Below are positions 1 through 9,482 of a stretch of 64,000 nt of DNA, piece after piece (the first letter of the stretch is position 1; each line of letters starts with the position of its first letter). Position numbers and translations under genes: made by a program. Below the pieces are notes generated by a model, which saw only the letters and a list, made by a program, of their open reading frames with translations, was not told the origin of the DNA and did no database searches. The stretch comes from Candidatus Thorarchaeota archaeon (GTDB lineage: Archaea > Asgardarchaeota > Thorarchaeia > Thorarchaeales > Thorarchaeaceae): positions 8,197 through 72,196 of the forward strand of contig SDOA01000003.1 in the NCBI GenBank assembly GCA_004524595.1. The letters are read 5' to 3'.

Positions 1-438
1 AATCTTCGATAGATTCTGTTATTAAACTCCGAGGGATAGGAAGACCAGCAGAAACAAGTTTTCGTAGAGTTTCGGCTTTATTGCGCATAAGGAGGATAGA
101 CTGAACGGAATTTACAACTTTCACACCAAGTTCAGTTAGGGCAGATAAGAGACCCACACGATTGAAAAATGCACCAATATCATTTGCTCCTAAATCCAAT
201 ACAAGCATCATGTCCAATTCTGATAAATCAACACCCTCATGAACAACCCGATGAAAATCAGTAGAACCCCATCGCAATACTTTCCATGGTAAGACATGTA
301 TCACTTCTACTTCAAGATGATTAAATGCTTGCTCCAAGCTCTTTACTCGTCGAGACCAAGGATCGGATGAGAACAATCCAATTTTTGTAGCACGTTTCTT
401 TACCAAGTTATCACCAGATTTCATCGGAGTATCCATAA
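1..438 (-). CDS. ATP-grasp ligase, RimK-like, N-terminal part
   Basis: The reading frame starts at an ATG (436-438 on the minus strand) and runs open for 146 codons off the left edge, so only the N-terminal part is visible. The first 90 residues look like the alpha/beta pre-ATP-grasp domain (KIGLFSSDPWSRRV, then MLVLDLGAND). Around residues 110-140 comes the pattern NSVQSILLMRNKAETLRKL followed by GLPIPRS, which is the N-x-i-x-K-x3-L-x5-G-x-P-x-P entry into the ATP-grasp fold of RimK/LysX/MptN-type enzymes. Those enzymes ligate amino acids to a carboxylate with ATP. The substrate cannot be told, because the catalytic and metal-binding part lies outside the window. It is divergent from the next gene. 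Confidence 0.7.
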
Positions 439-484
439 CGAGTACCTTTTATGTTCTCTTGAATGTTGTTAGGGGTTGACTCCA

Positions 485-874
485 ATGAAATTATTCTCAG
501 ATTCTGAAAAAAGAACTATTAGTAACTTTCTTGAAGGAAAGACTGGAATTTTTTTGATTGCTTTTCGTAATAAGCACGGACCGACAAAACTAAAGCAATT
601 ATGGGCTGAACTGCTTGATGATATCGCACATCCTGTCAAATGCCTTAGCTGGTGGTCGAGCGGAGGAAACGTTGGTCTTCTTGAATGCGAAACCGAGAAT
701 GGATTGTCAATCTATGGTCAATGGGTCTTGGATGATGAACAAAAATTGTTGAACGTAATGGAGATAGATGAAGAGGATATTGTAAATATTCGTGATGGAT
801 TCGATGCAGGTGTAGTCATATCATCTGAGATGAGAGCAATCAGAATCGGAGAATCTGGAGGAGAAAAAGAATAG
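485..874 (+). CDS. Hypothetical protein, about 129 aa
   Basis: I do not recognise this protein. It is soluble, acidic at its C-terminus and has no signal peptide or membrane segment. The middle contains LSWWSSGGNVGLLECET and YGQWVLDDEQ, suggesting a small alpha/beta domain. A TTG at 476 would add three residues, but the GGGG at 472-475 touches it; the ATG at 485 has a workable spacing from the same site, so I prefer that start. It ends five bases before the convergent glmS stop. It stands alone, divergent from the ATP-grasp gene, and function is unknown. Confidence 0.55.
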   Translation: MKLFSDSEKRTISNFLEGKTGIFLIAFRNKHGPTKLKQLWAELLDDIAHPVKCLSWWSSGGNVGLLECETENGLSIYGQWVLDDEQKLLNVMEIDEEDIVNIRDGFDAGVVISSEMRAIRIGESGGEKE

Positions 875-878
875 AATG

Positions 879-2711
879 CTAATCCACAGTAAGGGTCTTT
901 GACAGATTTCTTGGGAGATCAGGATTAATTCCAAGATCAACAGATAGGAAATAACTTAGCAACTGTAGCGGAATCACATCGAGGATTGGATTTAGAAGTA
1001 TGTTTGATTTTGGTACAATGAGGTAGTCATTCTTATGTGTAACATATGGCTGCAAAGTATCCTCAAGTTCGCCTACAATAATTGTTCGTCCAGACCTTGC
1101 CTTAACCTCATTAATGTGATTAATGACCATCCAACTATCTTCTGTTGTTGTCACAAATATGACAGGATAATTCTTTGTTACGATGCTCAACGGACCATGC
1201 TTGAATTCTGACGAATACATTCCTTCACAATGATTATAGCAGATTTCTTTGATCTTAAGAGCACCTTCACGTGCAACACCATCTGTAAATCCATAACCTA
1301 GACAATAGAGGTCCTTCACATCTGTTAGAGTCAATGCCAAATTCTTTGCAAGAATACCGGTCCTATCAATTGTTGTTTGAGTTAATCGAGGCAAATCATT
1401 ACGTAAAGCTTTAATGAAAGATTTAGCCTCTGAACTATCGATGTGTCCATTCCGTTCCCCAAGCTTTGCAGCAAGGTAAGCAAAAATAATTGATTGAGAA
1501 TAGTATGTTTTTGTTGCAGGGACAGAGATTTCATAACCACAGGTCATAGGAATATATGAATTAGCTTTGAACATCAATGTGCTACCCATTACATTTACGA
1601 TACCAAGGGTTTTTCCAAAGTCATTTTCATAGATCATGTTCAGGACATTGAGAATATCTTTTGTCTCGCCACTCTGAGAAACCAAAATACTAAGACTATT
1701 AGAATCCATAGTCATACCATACATTGGTTCAAATTGACCACCCAATGCATGAAGAATAGGTAACCCTGCAAGTCTATTAAAATAATATGTACCAAGAATG
1801 CTTGCATTATACGAGGAGCCACAAGCAATTAGGTAGTGCTTTGATGCATCTTCAATAAGATTGAGCCATCGCTCGTTTTTCTGACCTTCAAGAATCCCAA
1901 CCAAGTCTTGAGCAACTTGTGGTTGTTCATTTATTTCTTTGAGCATAAAGTGTGGGAATCCACCTTTCTCAGCAGACCTAGCATCAACATTGGACACTAC
2001 GGGTTTTCTATCAAGCTCTTCTCCATCGTCAATCCTAAACACTTTCACTTCATCATGAGTAAGACGAAGCATTTCTCCATCAGTCAGATAGATCACCTGA
2101 TTAGTCAGAGGAAGCACGGAAGGAAGATCACTGGAAACAATTGTCGCATTCTCAGCAACTCCTGCAACAAGTGTAGAACCCATTTTCACAGCAAAAATCT
2201 CAGGTTGATCTGCTCGACCGACTGCAAATGCGTATGCTCCCTTCAAATCTTGCGTGGAAAGTCGTACAGCTTCAAACATGTCTCTAGTTTCTTCATAGTA
2301 CTTATCAACGGCATGAACACAGAGTTCACCATCATTTTGGGATCTAATAACATGACCTGTTTCAACCAACTCTCGTCGAAATTCAACATAATTGTGGATG
2401 TTCCCATTGTGTGCCCCATAGAATACCTCTTCACAGCCGAAATGAGGCTGCGCATTGATTTTAGTGGGTGCTCCATAGGTAGCCCATCGTAATTGAGCAA
2501 TTCCCCGGTCTCCAACCATCTGTGAGAGGCCTAGAAGTCTATCTACTTCATCAATTGTGCCAACATCTTTTCGCAATTCAACTTTACCATTTCGCACTGC
2601 AGCAAGACCTACTGAGTCGTAACCACGATATGTTAATTTGCTGCTGCATTTTACAAGCAGTTCACCAATATTATCCAGATTATTTGTTACAATCCCAGTG
2701 ATTCCACACAA
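879..2711 (-). CDS. glmS: Glutamine--fructose-6-phosphate aminotransferase (isomerizing)
   Basis: GlmS makes glucosamine-6-phosphate from fructose-6-phosphate and glutamine, the entry to amino sugar synthesis. The 610-aa length is normal for the family. It starts MCGITGIV, so Cys2 becomes the N-terminal nucleophile of the class II glutamine amidotransferase domain (about residues 1-220; RGYDS and YGAHNGNIHNY are typical). Two SIS sugar-isomerase domains follow, with ACGSSYNAS and VSQSGETKD in the first and GYGFTDGVAREGALKIKE in the second. The C-terminus PRNLSKTLTVD is the family's usual ending. The start is TTG at 2711, behind GAGG at a 7-nt distance. A TATA-like box on the minus strand lies near 2766-2775. 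It is cytosolic and not part of an obvious operon. Confidence 0.95.
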   Translation of the reverse strand: MCGITGIVTNNLDNIGELLVKCSSKLTYRGYDSVGLAAVRNGKVELRKDVGTIDEVDRLLGLSQMVGDRGIAQLRWATYGAPTKINAQPHFGCEEVFYGAHNGNIHNYVEFRRELVETGHVIRSQNDGELCVHAVDKYYEETRDMFEAVRLSTQDLKGAYAFAVGRADQPEIFAVKMGSTLVAGVAENATIVSSDLPSVLPLTNQVIYLTDGEMLRLTHDEVKVFRIDDGEELDRKPVVSNVDARSAEKGGFPHFMLKEINEQPQVAQDLVGILEGQKNERWLNLIEDASKHYLIACGSSYNASILGTYYFNRLAGLPILHALGGQFEPMYGMTMDSNSLSILVSQSGETKDILNVLNMIYENDFGKTLGIVNVMGSTLMFKANSYIPMTCGYEISVPATKTYYSQSIIFAYLAAKLGERNGHIDSSEAKSFIKALRNDLPRLTQTTIDRTGILAKNLALTLTDVKDLYCLGYGFTDGVAREGALKIKEICYNHCEGMYSSEFKHGPLSIVTKNYPVIFVTTTEDSWMVINHINEVKARSGRTIIVGELEDTLQPYVTHKNDYLIVPKSNILLNPILDVIPLQLLSYFLSVDLGINPDLPRNLSKTLTVD

Positions 2712-2853
2712 GATACTACCTCAGTAGGAGTTAAGGGTAAAGATACCGTTTGACCTTTAGATACCGATAAAAGACTTGTGTCTGATGAACATTTGCACCT
2801 GCTGCATTCCCAATAGACATAGTCGAAGAGCTTTTAATGTCGATTATGATTGA

Positions 2854-3567
2854 ATGGCAGAGAGAGTGAAGAGGACCTGGATTATGGGAAAACAGAAGAG
2901 AATGGCATTACTTCTGCATCCGTTTCGAAGAGAGTTGTATCAAGTCCTATGTGAAAATCCAGGGACATACCTGCTTGAACTTGTAGAAATATTATCATCA
3001 CCACTAGGCACATTAACTTGGCATCTACGAATTCTAGAGAGGGACGGACTAGTTAAATCAATCAAATTTGCTGGGAAGAGATTATACTACCCTAAGATGT
3101 TGCGATCTCAAGAGGCAGAGATGGCATATCTTACAATGAGGAGTGATACAGCTCAGAAAGTCTTCCAATATGTTGTAAATAACCCGGGATGTTACCAGGA
3201 ACAGATGGCAGAAAACCTTGGAGTTCATCATGATACTGTAAGATGGCATGTATCGCGGATGGAGGATGTTGGATTAATCAAAGTCGTCAGAGAAGGAAGA
3301 AAGAAGAGACACTTTCTTGCAGATCTTGGGGAAGCATTGATGAAAGGTAGTCTCAATACAATAACTGAAGCCTACATCATGTTCCTGATGGAGAAACTTG
3401 AGGATGGCTGTCTAAACCCAGAAATCAAAGAAAGTACTCCTGAACATGTTACGATTCGAATTGATTGCCCAGAACGAGGAAAAGATTGCTTCATAACAAT
3501 AAATCTCACAGACTGGGAGTTTCAATTTATAGAAGATGAAAATGATAATGACTCAGATTTATCTTGA
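2854..3567 (+). CDS. Transcription regulator with two winged-helix domains
   Basis: The protein carries two similar winged helix-turn-helix units of the archaeal ArsR/MarR-like kind. The first spans about residues 18-80 (HPFRRELYQVLCENPGTYLLEL, then LGTLTWHLRILERDGLV). The second spans about residues 90-155 (YVVNNPGCYQEQMAENLGV, then DTVRWHVSRMEDVGLIKVV). The last 80 residues are acidic and could be a dimer or sensor part. Double-wHTH regulators of this layout are common in archaea. The target is unknown. It is divergent from glmS with a 142-base gap holding both promoters; the TATA-like stretch CTTTTAATG near 2830 fits this gene. An ATG ten codons downstream is a possible alternative start. 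Confidence 0.8.
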   Translation: MAERVKRTWIMGKQKRMALLLHPFRRELYQVLCENPGTYLLELVEILSSPLGTLTWHLRILERDGLVKSIKFAGKRLYYPKMLRSQEAEMAYLTMRSDTAQKVFQYVVNNPGCYQEQMAENLGVHHDTVRWHVSRMEDVGLIKVVREGRKKRHFLADLGEALMKGSLNTITEAYIMFLMEKLEDGCLNPEIKESTPEHVTIRIDCPERGKDCFITINLTDWEFQFIEDENDNDSDLS

Positions 3568-3580
3568 TACAACTTATGGC

Positions 3581-4366
3581 TTATCCAGAGATATCGAGAA
3601 CATGTTGGACTTTATCAGCAATTTCCTCAGGATTAGGACCGCGACAGACTACTGCGAGCAGTCTTGATTCATCTACCCTAATAATCACGAGTTTAAGGCT
3701 TTCATTGTCCACGGAAACTGTATGGGTTACATCTGAATATGTCAGACCATTTGCAAATAGAGAACCAATTAGCCCAGCAACCTCAATCTCATCACCAAAT
3801 CCAACGGACCCCAATGGCAATCCTTCAATGGTCAGCAGAATGGCTTGAGTAACCTCGGGAATTTGCTCAACAATCATGCCAAGAATGGTCTGCTTACCAA
3901 AGTCTCTTGTTGAGCCCATGACTAATTCCATTCTTGTTGCCAATGATTGAAATGCAGGGATAAGTCGTACAAAGTTGATACCAGCATCATCAGCGCGCGA
4001 CATTACGATGACCAATTGATAGTGTGGTTGAACAATTGTCAGAATTCTCTCAATGCTAGTTGTATGGATGATATGTGTAGGTCTTGTTTGCTTCAAATGA
4101 CTTAATGCAGAAGAACCGCCCCAGAGAAGTGCTGCTGAAACAGTAGCCAGAACTTTGGAATCAGCATCACCTTCACGAGATACTGCAGCTACAACTACAC
4201 CCTCTTTCGTACATAGAACTACCTGCTTAACAGACCGATGAACTTTCAGAGTCTCTTCTAAAAGACTTGCTACCTCACCAAGTGTATCACCAGGCATTAT
4301 GTTCACCACTCTTAAATCATTTGAATCGACAGACACGCGTACTTTATAACTGATACTCTTTGTCAT
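3581..4366 (-). CDS. Tandem roadblock/LC7 domain protein
   Basis: Two roadblock/LC7 folds can be read in one chain of 261 residues. The first covers about residues 25-120 (VVLCTKEGVVVAAVSREG, then TVSAALLWGGSSAL). The second covers about residues 135-255 (AILLTIEGLPLGSVGFGDE, then GLIGSLFANGLTYSD, ending with a beta strand VIIRVDESRLLAVV). Roadblock proteins form dimers that act as platforms or regulators for small GTPases, and Asgard genomes carry many of them. The tandem form could fold as an internal heterodimer. It ends 14 bases from the convergent regulator gene. The start ATG at 4366 has no strong ribosome site, so leaderless or weak initiation is possible. Confidence 0.75.
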   Translation of the reverse strand: MTKSISYKVRVSVDSNDLRVVNIMPGDTLGEVASLLEETLKVHRSVKQVVLCTKEGVVVAAVSREGDADSKVLATVSAALLWGGSSALSHLKQTRPTHIIHTTSIERILTIVQPHYQLVIVMSRADDAGINFVRLIPAFQSLATRMELVMGSTRDFGKQTILGMIVEQIPEVTQAILLTIEGLPLGSVGFGDEIEVAGLIGSLFANGLTYSDVTHTVSVDNESLKLVIIRVDESRLLAVVCRGPNPEEIADKVQHVLDISG

Positions 4367-4470
4367 GAAATCGAAAAAAACACAGTTAACTTCTATTTAA
4401 AGACGAAAAGTCTCGGAGCAACAAGTATATATTTACGCTCCTTAGGAACGAGGTTAGCGGCCATGGAGGC

Positions 4471-5628
4471 ATGATTTTGAGCTCAAGGTCAAGCATAATC
4501 GGATCAATCATCATTGTTGTAATAATCTTTTCAGGTGCTATTAGCTTTGTCTACATGAACAGCCAATACGTACCGCCAGATGTAGCTGTTGTTGTCAGAG
4601 CACCAGGTTTCGGAGATCTTAGCATGGCAGACCAAGTATTGACAGGGATCGAAGAGCTTGGTGGAGATATGGTTGTCAATTTCAAATATTTTACTGCGGA
4701 TAATGAAGCCCAAGCTCAGACTATCTTAGAACAACTATCTGCATCGCGAATTTACGAACTAATTGTTGTCATCGGAGGAGAATTGTCTAATGAGTTACAG
4801 ACAGTTGCTGCCACATACTCTTACCAGAAATATGCATTCATAGGTGGTTCAGTTGTTGCGAATAATATATTCTCAGTAACATTTGCACAACATGAAGCTG
4901 CATTTCTTGCTGGAGTACTTGCAGGTGTTGTTAGTGCCTCAAATACAAATAGAAGTGGAACTGTTGGAATCATTGGTTCTGTTTCAACAGATCCAACAGT
5001 GATAAAACTAATCGCTGGATTCAAACAGGGCTTCGATTATGCCAATAATAGCCTAAACTACTCAATTACACTCCTTCCAGCAGTCTATGTTGGTTCTTAC
5101 AATGATTCTGATACTGCAGAAGAATTGGCGAAGGATATGTTCGATCCTGAAGGAGATAATGCGGACATTATTTTTGCACCTGTAAGAGCTAGCATACTAG
5201 GAATAAGAAATGCAATGGTATATGCAAATGAAACTTGGTTCTGTAACATTACTAATCGAGAACCATTTATCATTGCAGCTGAAGGTAATCAAGATTACAT
5301 TGGACTCCCTGACATTGAAACGCGTGCAGGAACCTCTTGGGTATTGACCAGTGTTGTACCAAGATCCGATCTTGCAGTGTATCGTGTTATTAATGCTACT
5401 TTATGGGGTGAGTTTGACAAACTCCAAGGAGAAACACTTCAATATCAAATGAAGAATACAACATCGTTTCCAATGAGTAGTATGGATGAGATTGGCGTAA
5501 ACTTGACAGACTTTGAATTCAATAATAGAAATTGGATTCCCAATGAGATTCTACAAATCATCCAGAGCCTTAGATATGATATCTTCTACGGAATTATAGA
5601 AGTATCAGATACGTATCCACCTCCGTAA
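4471..5628 (+). CDS. BMP family substrate-binding protein (PnrA/Med-like), membrane anchored
   Basis: This is an extracytoplasmic solute-binding protein of the BMP/PnrA family, which usually serves nucleoside or related ABC importers. Residues 9-28 form an uncleaved hydrophobic anchor (SIIGSIIIVVIIFSGAISFVY), and the rest faces outside. Family hallmarks are QHEAAFLAGVLAG near residue 135, the GF-QGF step near 185-190 (IAGFKQGFDYA), AEGNQDYIGLP near 270, and WVLTSVVPRSDLAVYRVI. No ABC permease or ATPase is adjacent. GGAGG at 4465-4469 is only one base from the ATG at 4471 but seven from an in-frame TTG at 4477, which may be the true start. A TATA-like GTATATATTTAC lies at about 4425-4436. Confidence 0.8.
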   Translation: MILSSRSSIIGSIIIVVIIFSGAISFVYMNSQYVPPDVAVVVRAPGFGDLSMADQVLTGIEELGGDMVVNFKYFTADNEAQAQTILEQLSASRIYELIVVIGGELSNELQTVAATYSYQKYAFIGGSVVANNIFSVTFAQHEAAFLAGVLAGVVSASNTNRSGTVGIIGSVSTDPTVIKLIAGFKQGFDYANNSLNYSITLLPAVYVGSYNDSDTAEELAKDMFDPEGDNADIIFAPVRASILGIRNAMVYANETWFCNITNREPFIIAAEGNQDYIGLPDIETRAGTSWVLTSVVPRSDLAVYRVINATLWGEFDKLQGETLQYQMKNTTSFPMSSMDEIGVNLTDFEFNNRNWIPNEILQIIQSLRYDIFYGIIEVSDTYPPP

Positions 5629-5641
5629 TCATGGTCAGTAG

Positions 5642-5660
5642 AGGGGGCAGATTGCCCCCT
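5642..5660 (+). terminator. Terminator-like hairpin after the BMP gene
   Basis: An 8-bp perfect stem (AGGGGGCA pairing with TGCCCCCT, loop GAT) sits 13 bases after the BMP stop codon. It is followed by a mixed T/A/C stretch rather than a clean T run, so it may end transcription or simply protect the 3' end. Confidence 0.5.
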
Positions 5661-5694
5661 ATGATCTTAATCTTCTTCACCAGTGGTGTAGTTC

Positions 5695-6321
5695 ATGACT
5701 GATATAGAATACATCATCAAACTCATGTATCAGGGAGAAGATCTTAAGACATTGGAACGCTCAGGATGGATCATAGCAGGAATTTCTTCTACAAGAAACG
5801 AGTCAGTTGCTGAACATAGCTATGGTTGTATCTTGTCATCAATCCTCATTTCTCAGCATCTTCTTGAAGTAGGTCATAATATCGATTTTGAGAAAATTGT
5901 AATTATGGCTGCACTCCATGATATTCAAGAATCGAAAACAGGAGATATTCCTAGAACACCAGAGAATGAACAGAATCCTGAATTCATTAGGAGAAAAGAA
6001 GAATCTGAAAAAGAAGCTGCAAAGGAGATTCTTAATCATTTTGAGAATTCATTTAACCGTTTTATTCGAATATGGAATGAATATTCTGAAGGCATTTCTC
6101 TAGAATCAAGAGTCGTCCGTGGAGCAGATATGTTGGATATGATTCTTCACGCAAGAAAGCTAGAACTATTTGGTAATGATCCAGAAAAATTAGATCAATT
6201 CTATCAATCAGGAAAAACAATCATTGACTCTCTAAATATTATGGTAATAACTCAGATTTTCGATATTCTGTTTCAAGAACATCGTGAAGCTATGTTAACA
6301 TGTAATCGAGAAATTGAGTGA
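5695..6321 (+). CDS. HD domain phosphohydrolase, YfbR/HDDC2-like
   Basis: The protein belongs to the HD superfamily and is closest in layout to 5'-deoxynucleotidases such as YfbR and HDDC2. Such enzymes remove the phosphate from dNMPs. Metal and catalytic residues are visible as H41 (ESVAEHSY), H75-D76 (AALHDIQES) and D145 (RGADMLDMI). Length (208 aa) is normal. It is cytosolic with no signal peptide. It stands alone between the BMP gene and a convergent DUF99 gene whose stop abuts its own; the two stop codons are adjacent. The substrate is inferred from the family only. Confidence 0.8.
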   Translation: MTDIEYIIKLMYQGEDLKTLERSGWIIAGISSTRNESVAEHSYGCILSSILISQHLLEVGHNIDFEKIVIMAALHDIQESKTGDIPRTPENEQNPEFIRRKEESEKEAAKEILNHFENSFNRFIRIWNEYSEGISLESRVVRGADMLDMILHARKLELFGNDPEKLDQFYQSGKTIIDSLNIMVITQIFDILFQEHREAMLTCNREIE

Positions 6322-6960
6322 TTAGTTCCTTTCACTGTGTACAGTGAAATCACTGAATAATCTTGCAGCAATAATTCGAGCAACTCGAATAGGTTCAGGT
6401 ACACGACCATCAATTGTAAACTGATCAACCAATTTTTTCGCCCGATTGAGTGATACTCCTGCAATTGTCAAATATGCTGTATGACCTGTTGTTAATGTTA
6501 TCTCTTTTCGTTCTCCCATTTGATCAATCTTTTCAAGTCTTTCTTGCCATGTATCAGGAAAGTACTCGTGAAGGTATTTTTCAATTCCAGCGGTAGGATT
6601 GAATGTTACAGAAACAACCGGAACTTCAGTCTTATCATAGAGTTCAGTTATATCAACAACATTGAACCAAGATATGATAGTTCCTCCTAGCATCCATGCT
6701 CTAATATCTTGACGTTCAAGTTTCGTATATAGATCTAATAACGATTGGGTAGCATCTGTACCTCCAACTAAGGGACGACAATAACCAAATCCATCAATTC
6801 TGAAGTCCCCACGCATTACAACACCAGCCACAACGCTTTTTGATGCATCTTTTATGAAACTCTCGGAGATACCAAGGACCCTCACACCAGACTTCCATTG
6901 TTGTTGATTTTCCGGAATGATTTGATCGGAAGTTTTTATTTTATGAATAATCCCCATCAT
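6322..6960 (-). CDS. DUF99 protein (endonuclease dU / EndoV-like family)
   Basis: The sequence matches the archaeal DUF99 family, described as EndoV-fold proteins and sometimes named endonuclease dU. Typical parts are VLGISES near the N-terminus, a central AGVVMRGDFRIDGFGY, then AWMLGGTIISWFNVVDI and PVVSVTFNP, and a C-terminal PEPIRVARIIAARL. Length 212 aa is about normal. The family is thought to act in repair of deaminated or uracil-containing DNA, but activity of this member is inference. It has two candidate ATG starts in tandem. A TATA-like TGGTTATAATT on the minus strand lies near 6985-6995, so the leader is short. Confidence 0.75.
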   Translation of the reverse strand: MMGIIHKIKTSDQIIPENQQQWKSGVRVLGISESFIKDASKSVVAGVVMRGDFRIDGFGYCRPLVGGTDATQSLLDLYTKLERQDIRAWMLGGTIISWFNVVDITELYDKTEVPVVSVTFNPTAGIEKYLHEYFPDTWQERLEKIDQMGERKEITLTTGHTAYLTIAGVSLNRAKKLVDQFTIDGRVPEPIRVARIIAARLFSDFTVHSERN

Positions 6961-7086
6961 AAGCTACCTCTCGAATACTATGGAATTATAACCAAATCTT
7001 GTTTTCGGACAGTGAATTACCATAGTCATGCAAGATTTATTAATGCGCATTTCTAACTCATCGCAGGTGTAAAGAGAGAGATTTGA

Positions 7087-7479
7087 GTGGACACTATGTT
7101 CGATCCTGGTTTTGAAGAGCTACAGGGAAAGCTTAGATTCATTATGGAAGAGTCAACTTCACTTGCTACAGGGATTCGTGCTTGGATGCTTCTCTCTAAA
7201 GAGGGTCTACCAATTTCATCTGCTGTCCCCCAAGGTCTTGAAGAAGCCGAAATCGCAGCTATGGCGGCCTCTATTTTGGGTGTTGCAGATCTAGCTGCTG
7301 AGCGATTAGATCAAGGAATTCTTGAGGAGATATTGATGACTAATGAGAAGGGATTTGTTATTATGAAAAGTGCAGGTGAGAAGGCTATTCTTGTCCTTGC
7401 AGCTAGTAAGGGGATGAAAACAGGTCTACTAGTATATGCTGCAAATCAGGCAGCTGAAAAGATTGCTCCGTTACTTTAA
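7087..7479 (+). CDS. Roadblock/LC7 domain protein, single domain
   Basis: A 130-aa single roadblock/LC7 domain: helix 1 (FEELQGKLRFIMEES), strand (AWMLLSKEGLPISS), the long helix (AEIAAMAASILGVADLAAERLD), then strands EEILMTNEKGFVIMKSA and AILVLAASKGMKTGLLV and a closing helix. The fold pairs as dimers and binds or regulates small GTPases. The GTG at 7087 is followed by an ATG at 7096 that could be used instead. A TATA-like AAGATTTATTAATG lies at about 7029. Its end overlaps the convergent subtilase gene by four bases. Confidence 0.8.
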   Translation: MDTMFDPGFEELQGKLRFIMEESTSLATGIRAWMLLSKEGLPISSAVPQGLEEAEIAAMAASILGVADLAAERLDQGILEEILMTNEKGFVIMKSAGEKAILVLAASKGMKTGLLVYAANQAAEKIAPLL

Positions 7480-9482
7480 GGATCCAGAATATGAAGTAGC
7501 CAATAGAGAGCTTGAAGAACCAACTTCCAATTTTGTTTTGATTGATATAAATCATTTAGAGCCCAGTTGTCAACGAAGAAGTTACTTCCTGTTGCAAGAA
7601 GTCTACCACCTTTACTATTATTAAGACCTACTAGGACTGTGCGATTTTCTTTGTGAATTGTCTCGTTTATATCCGTCCAAAAAACCTCAGCCCAAGCTAG
7701 TTCGAAGACATCATCAGTATAATTAAGAGAACAACCATTGTAATCAAAATAATCAATATAATTGGTGACTGGATGATTTATCATTTTGTGTATTTTTGTC
7801 GTCGATGCAATTCCATTAACAATGAGAGTGATTGGGGGGACCATATCATAATTTAAAGAGATATTGAAAGTATTATAGAGTGCATTTGCATTTTGAATAT
7901 CTATACTTAGATTTGAGAGAGCGATAAGAAATAGACTTCCACCATGTTCCCAATAATGTAGGTAGGCATCAATTTCATCTTGGCTGTAAGAAAAACTAGC
8001 TCTTTGTTTGATGGTGTTGTTCACCATATAGTAATCCCACGCACATGGATCTAAAACAAAAATTGCATCATATCGACTAAGGGTATCAAAAGTGATATCA
8101 GTTCTACTTCTAAGTTCATCCACAGAACTACCCAGATTATTGATCTTTCTAGCCAATGTACGAAACTGGCCATAGATAGAATCTATTGCCCAGGGAGTGT
8201 GACTAATATCAAATGCGATTTGCTTGTATGGTATCCTTGCGTCAAACTCAAACCTAATTCTCATACTCTGATAATCTTTAGCGATGAAAAGGACCACTGC
8301 GTTAACATTTTCTCTGTTGACATTAGAGATGATGCATACTTCTAACATTAGCAGACCAGTCTGATTAACGGTAATTTGTTCAGGTCCATGAACATATTGA
8401 GCATCAACACCACTATAAATCAAAATGAATGTAGTGTTAGTACTAGTAAAAATAGAAACAGGTATTGTTACAGAATGATTGACAAAGATATATTCAAATG
8501 AGAAGGGACTCTCGGTTGGTGTTATAGCTGCCACATACGGAAGACCATCCTCTTTGTGAGAATAAGTGAGATATGATAGTGCATTACCCAAATCAACAAG
8601 CCCTGCGCCAACAAGCCAACTTTCTACTGGTAGATTAATAGCACTAGCCATAATCACCGCCTTCAGTAAGCCTGGAGTCCAAGACCACCCCTTCTCAATA
8701 CAATGAGCAATTATCTGGACTGCAACAGCACTAACCACTGGAGCCGCAAAGCTAGTACCAAAGACAGTGACTCCATTATCACGATAATAGCCCCAAGCAG
8801 CAATATCTGGCTTCATAATGCGGTCACGTAATGGACCAATCCCAGAGAAATAATACGGATTGAGCTGTTCATCCACACCAGCTACTGCGATAACTTCAGG
8901 ATATGCTGCGGGTGAATCTATCGAGCTTCCAGCAATACCATTCTGACCACTATTACCTGCAGCTGCAATAATCGAAACTCCACGATTAAACGCCCATTCT
9001 ATCGTTTCAGCAATCAAATCGCCGGATACCAAACCAAGACCTAGACTAAGGTTGATGACGCTACAATTCTGTTCGAGAACAGACCATCTAATAGCTGCAA
9101 TGAGACCATCTATTGTTGCTAAATCATTTTTTGCAACAACTTTAGCATTGACTATCCCTGCATGTGGCGCTCTGCTAGCGATTATCTTAGAAATATAAGT
9201 TCCATGAGTTGTTCCAGAGGGGGCGCTATCGGTGATTGAGCTATCAGACTGTGGATATCCGTATGTAGTGTTCACAAAACTCATTTGAGCAATAACTCGT
9301 GATTCAAGTTCTGTATCGATATTAATACCTGAATCAATTACTGCAACTCGGACATCTAAATTTGGTTCAGGATAAACTATAGGAATTGCTTGAAGAACTC
9401 CTATACTGGCAATAATAATGATGGTTGTAACAAGTAAGGCACTACCTCTACGTCTTGTTGGGTCCTTACCATCATCGGCCAT
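7476..9482 (-). CDS. Membrane-anchored subtilase, site-1-protease-like
   Basis: A 668-aa serine protease of the S8 family. Residues 15-33 form a signal or anchor helix after a basic start (TRRRGSALLVTTIIII). The triad is visible: Asp in VAVIDSGIN, His in GTTHGTYISK, Ser in VFGTSFAAPVV, with the oxyanion Asn in AAAGNSGQNG. Unlike plain subtilases it has about 330 extra residues. A beta-sandwich comes first, then DISHTPWAIDS, YDAIFVLDP, EIDAYLHYWEHGGSLF and a final GGRLLATGSNFFVD. That order resembles the lumenal region of eukaryotic site-1 protease (MBTPS1), which has a GATase-like domain there. It should act outside the cell membrane. Divergent from a CPBP membrane protease gene. Confidence 0.85.
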   Translation of the reverse strand: MADDGKDPTRRRGSALLVTTIIIIASIGVLQAIPIVYPEPNLDVRVAVIDSGINIDTELESRVIAQMSFVNTTYGYPQSDSSITDSAPSGTTHGTYISKIIASRAPHAGIVNAKVVAKNDLATIDGLIAAIRWSVLEQNCSVINLSLGLGLVSGDLIAETIEWAFNRGVSIIAAAGNSGQNGIAGSSIDSPAAYPEVIAVAGVDEQLNPYYFSGIGPLRDRIMKPDIAAWGYYRDNGVTVFGTSFAAPVVSAVAVQIIAHCIEKGWSWTPGLLKAVIMASAINLPVESWLVGAGLVDLGNALSYLTYSHKEDGLPYVAAITPTESPFSFEYIFVNHSVTIPVSIFTSTNTTFILIYSGVDAQYVHGPEQITVNQTGLLMLEVCIISNVNRENVNAVVLFIAKDYQSMRIRFEFDARIPYKQIAFDISHTPWAIDSIYGQFRTLARKINNLGSSVDELRSRTDITFDTLSRYDAIFVLDPCAWDYYMVNNTIKQRASFSYSQDEIDAYLHYWEHGGSLFLIALSNLSIDIQNANALYNTFNISLNYDMVPPITLIVNGIASTTKIHKMINHPVTNYIDYFDYNGCSLNYTDDVFELAWAEVFWTDINETIHKENRTVLVGLNNSKGGRLLATGSNFFVDNWALNDLYQSKQNWKLVLQALYWLLHILDP

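Noticed and set aside
1908..2492. 194-aa frame antisense to glmS
   Set aside because: Composition typical of a shadow frame and glmS is certain.
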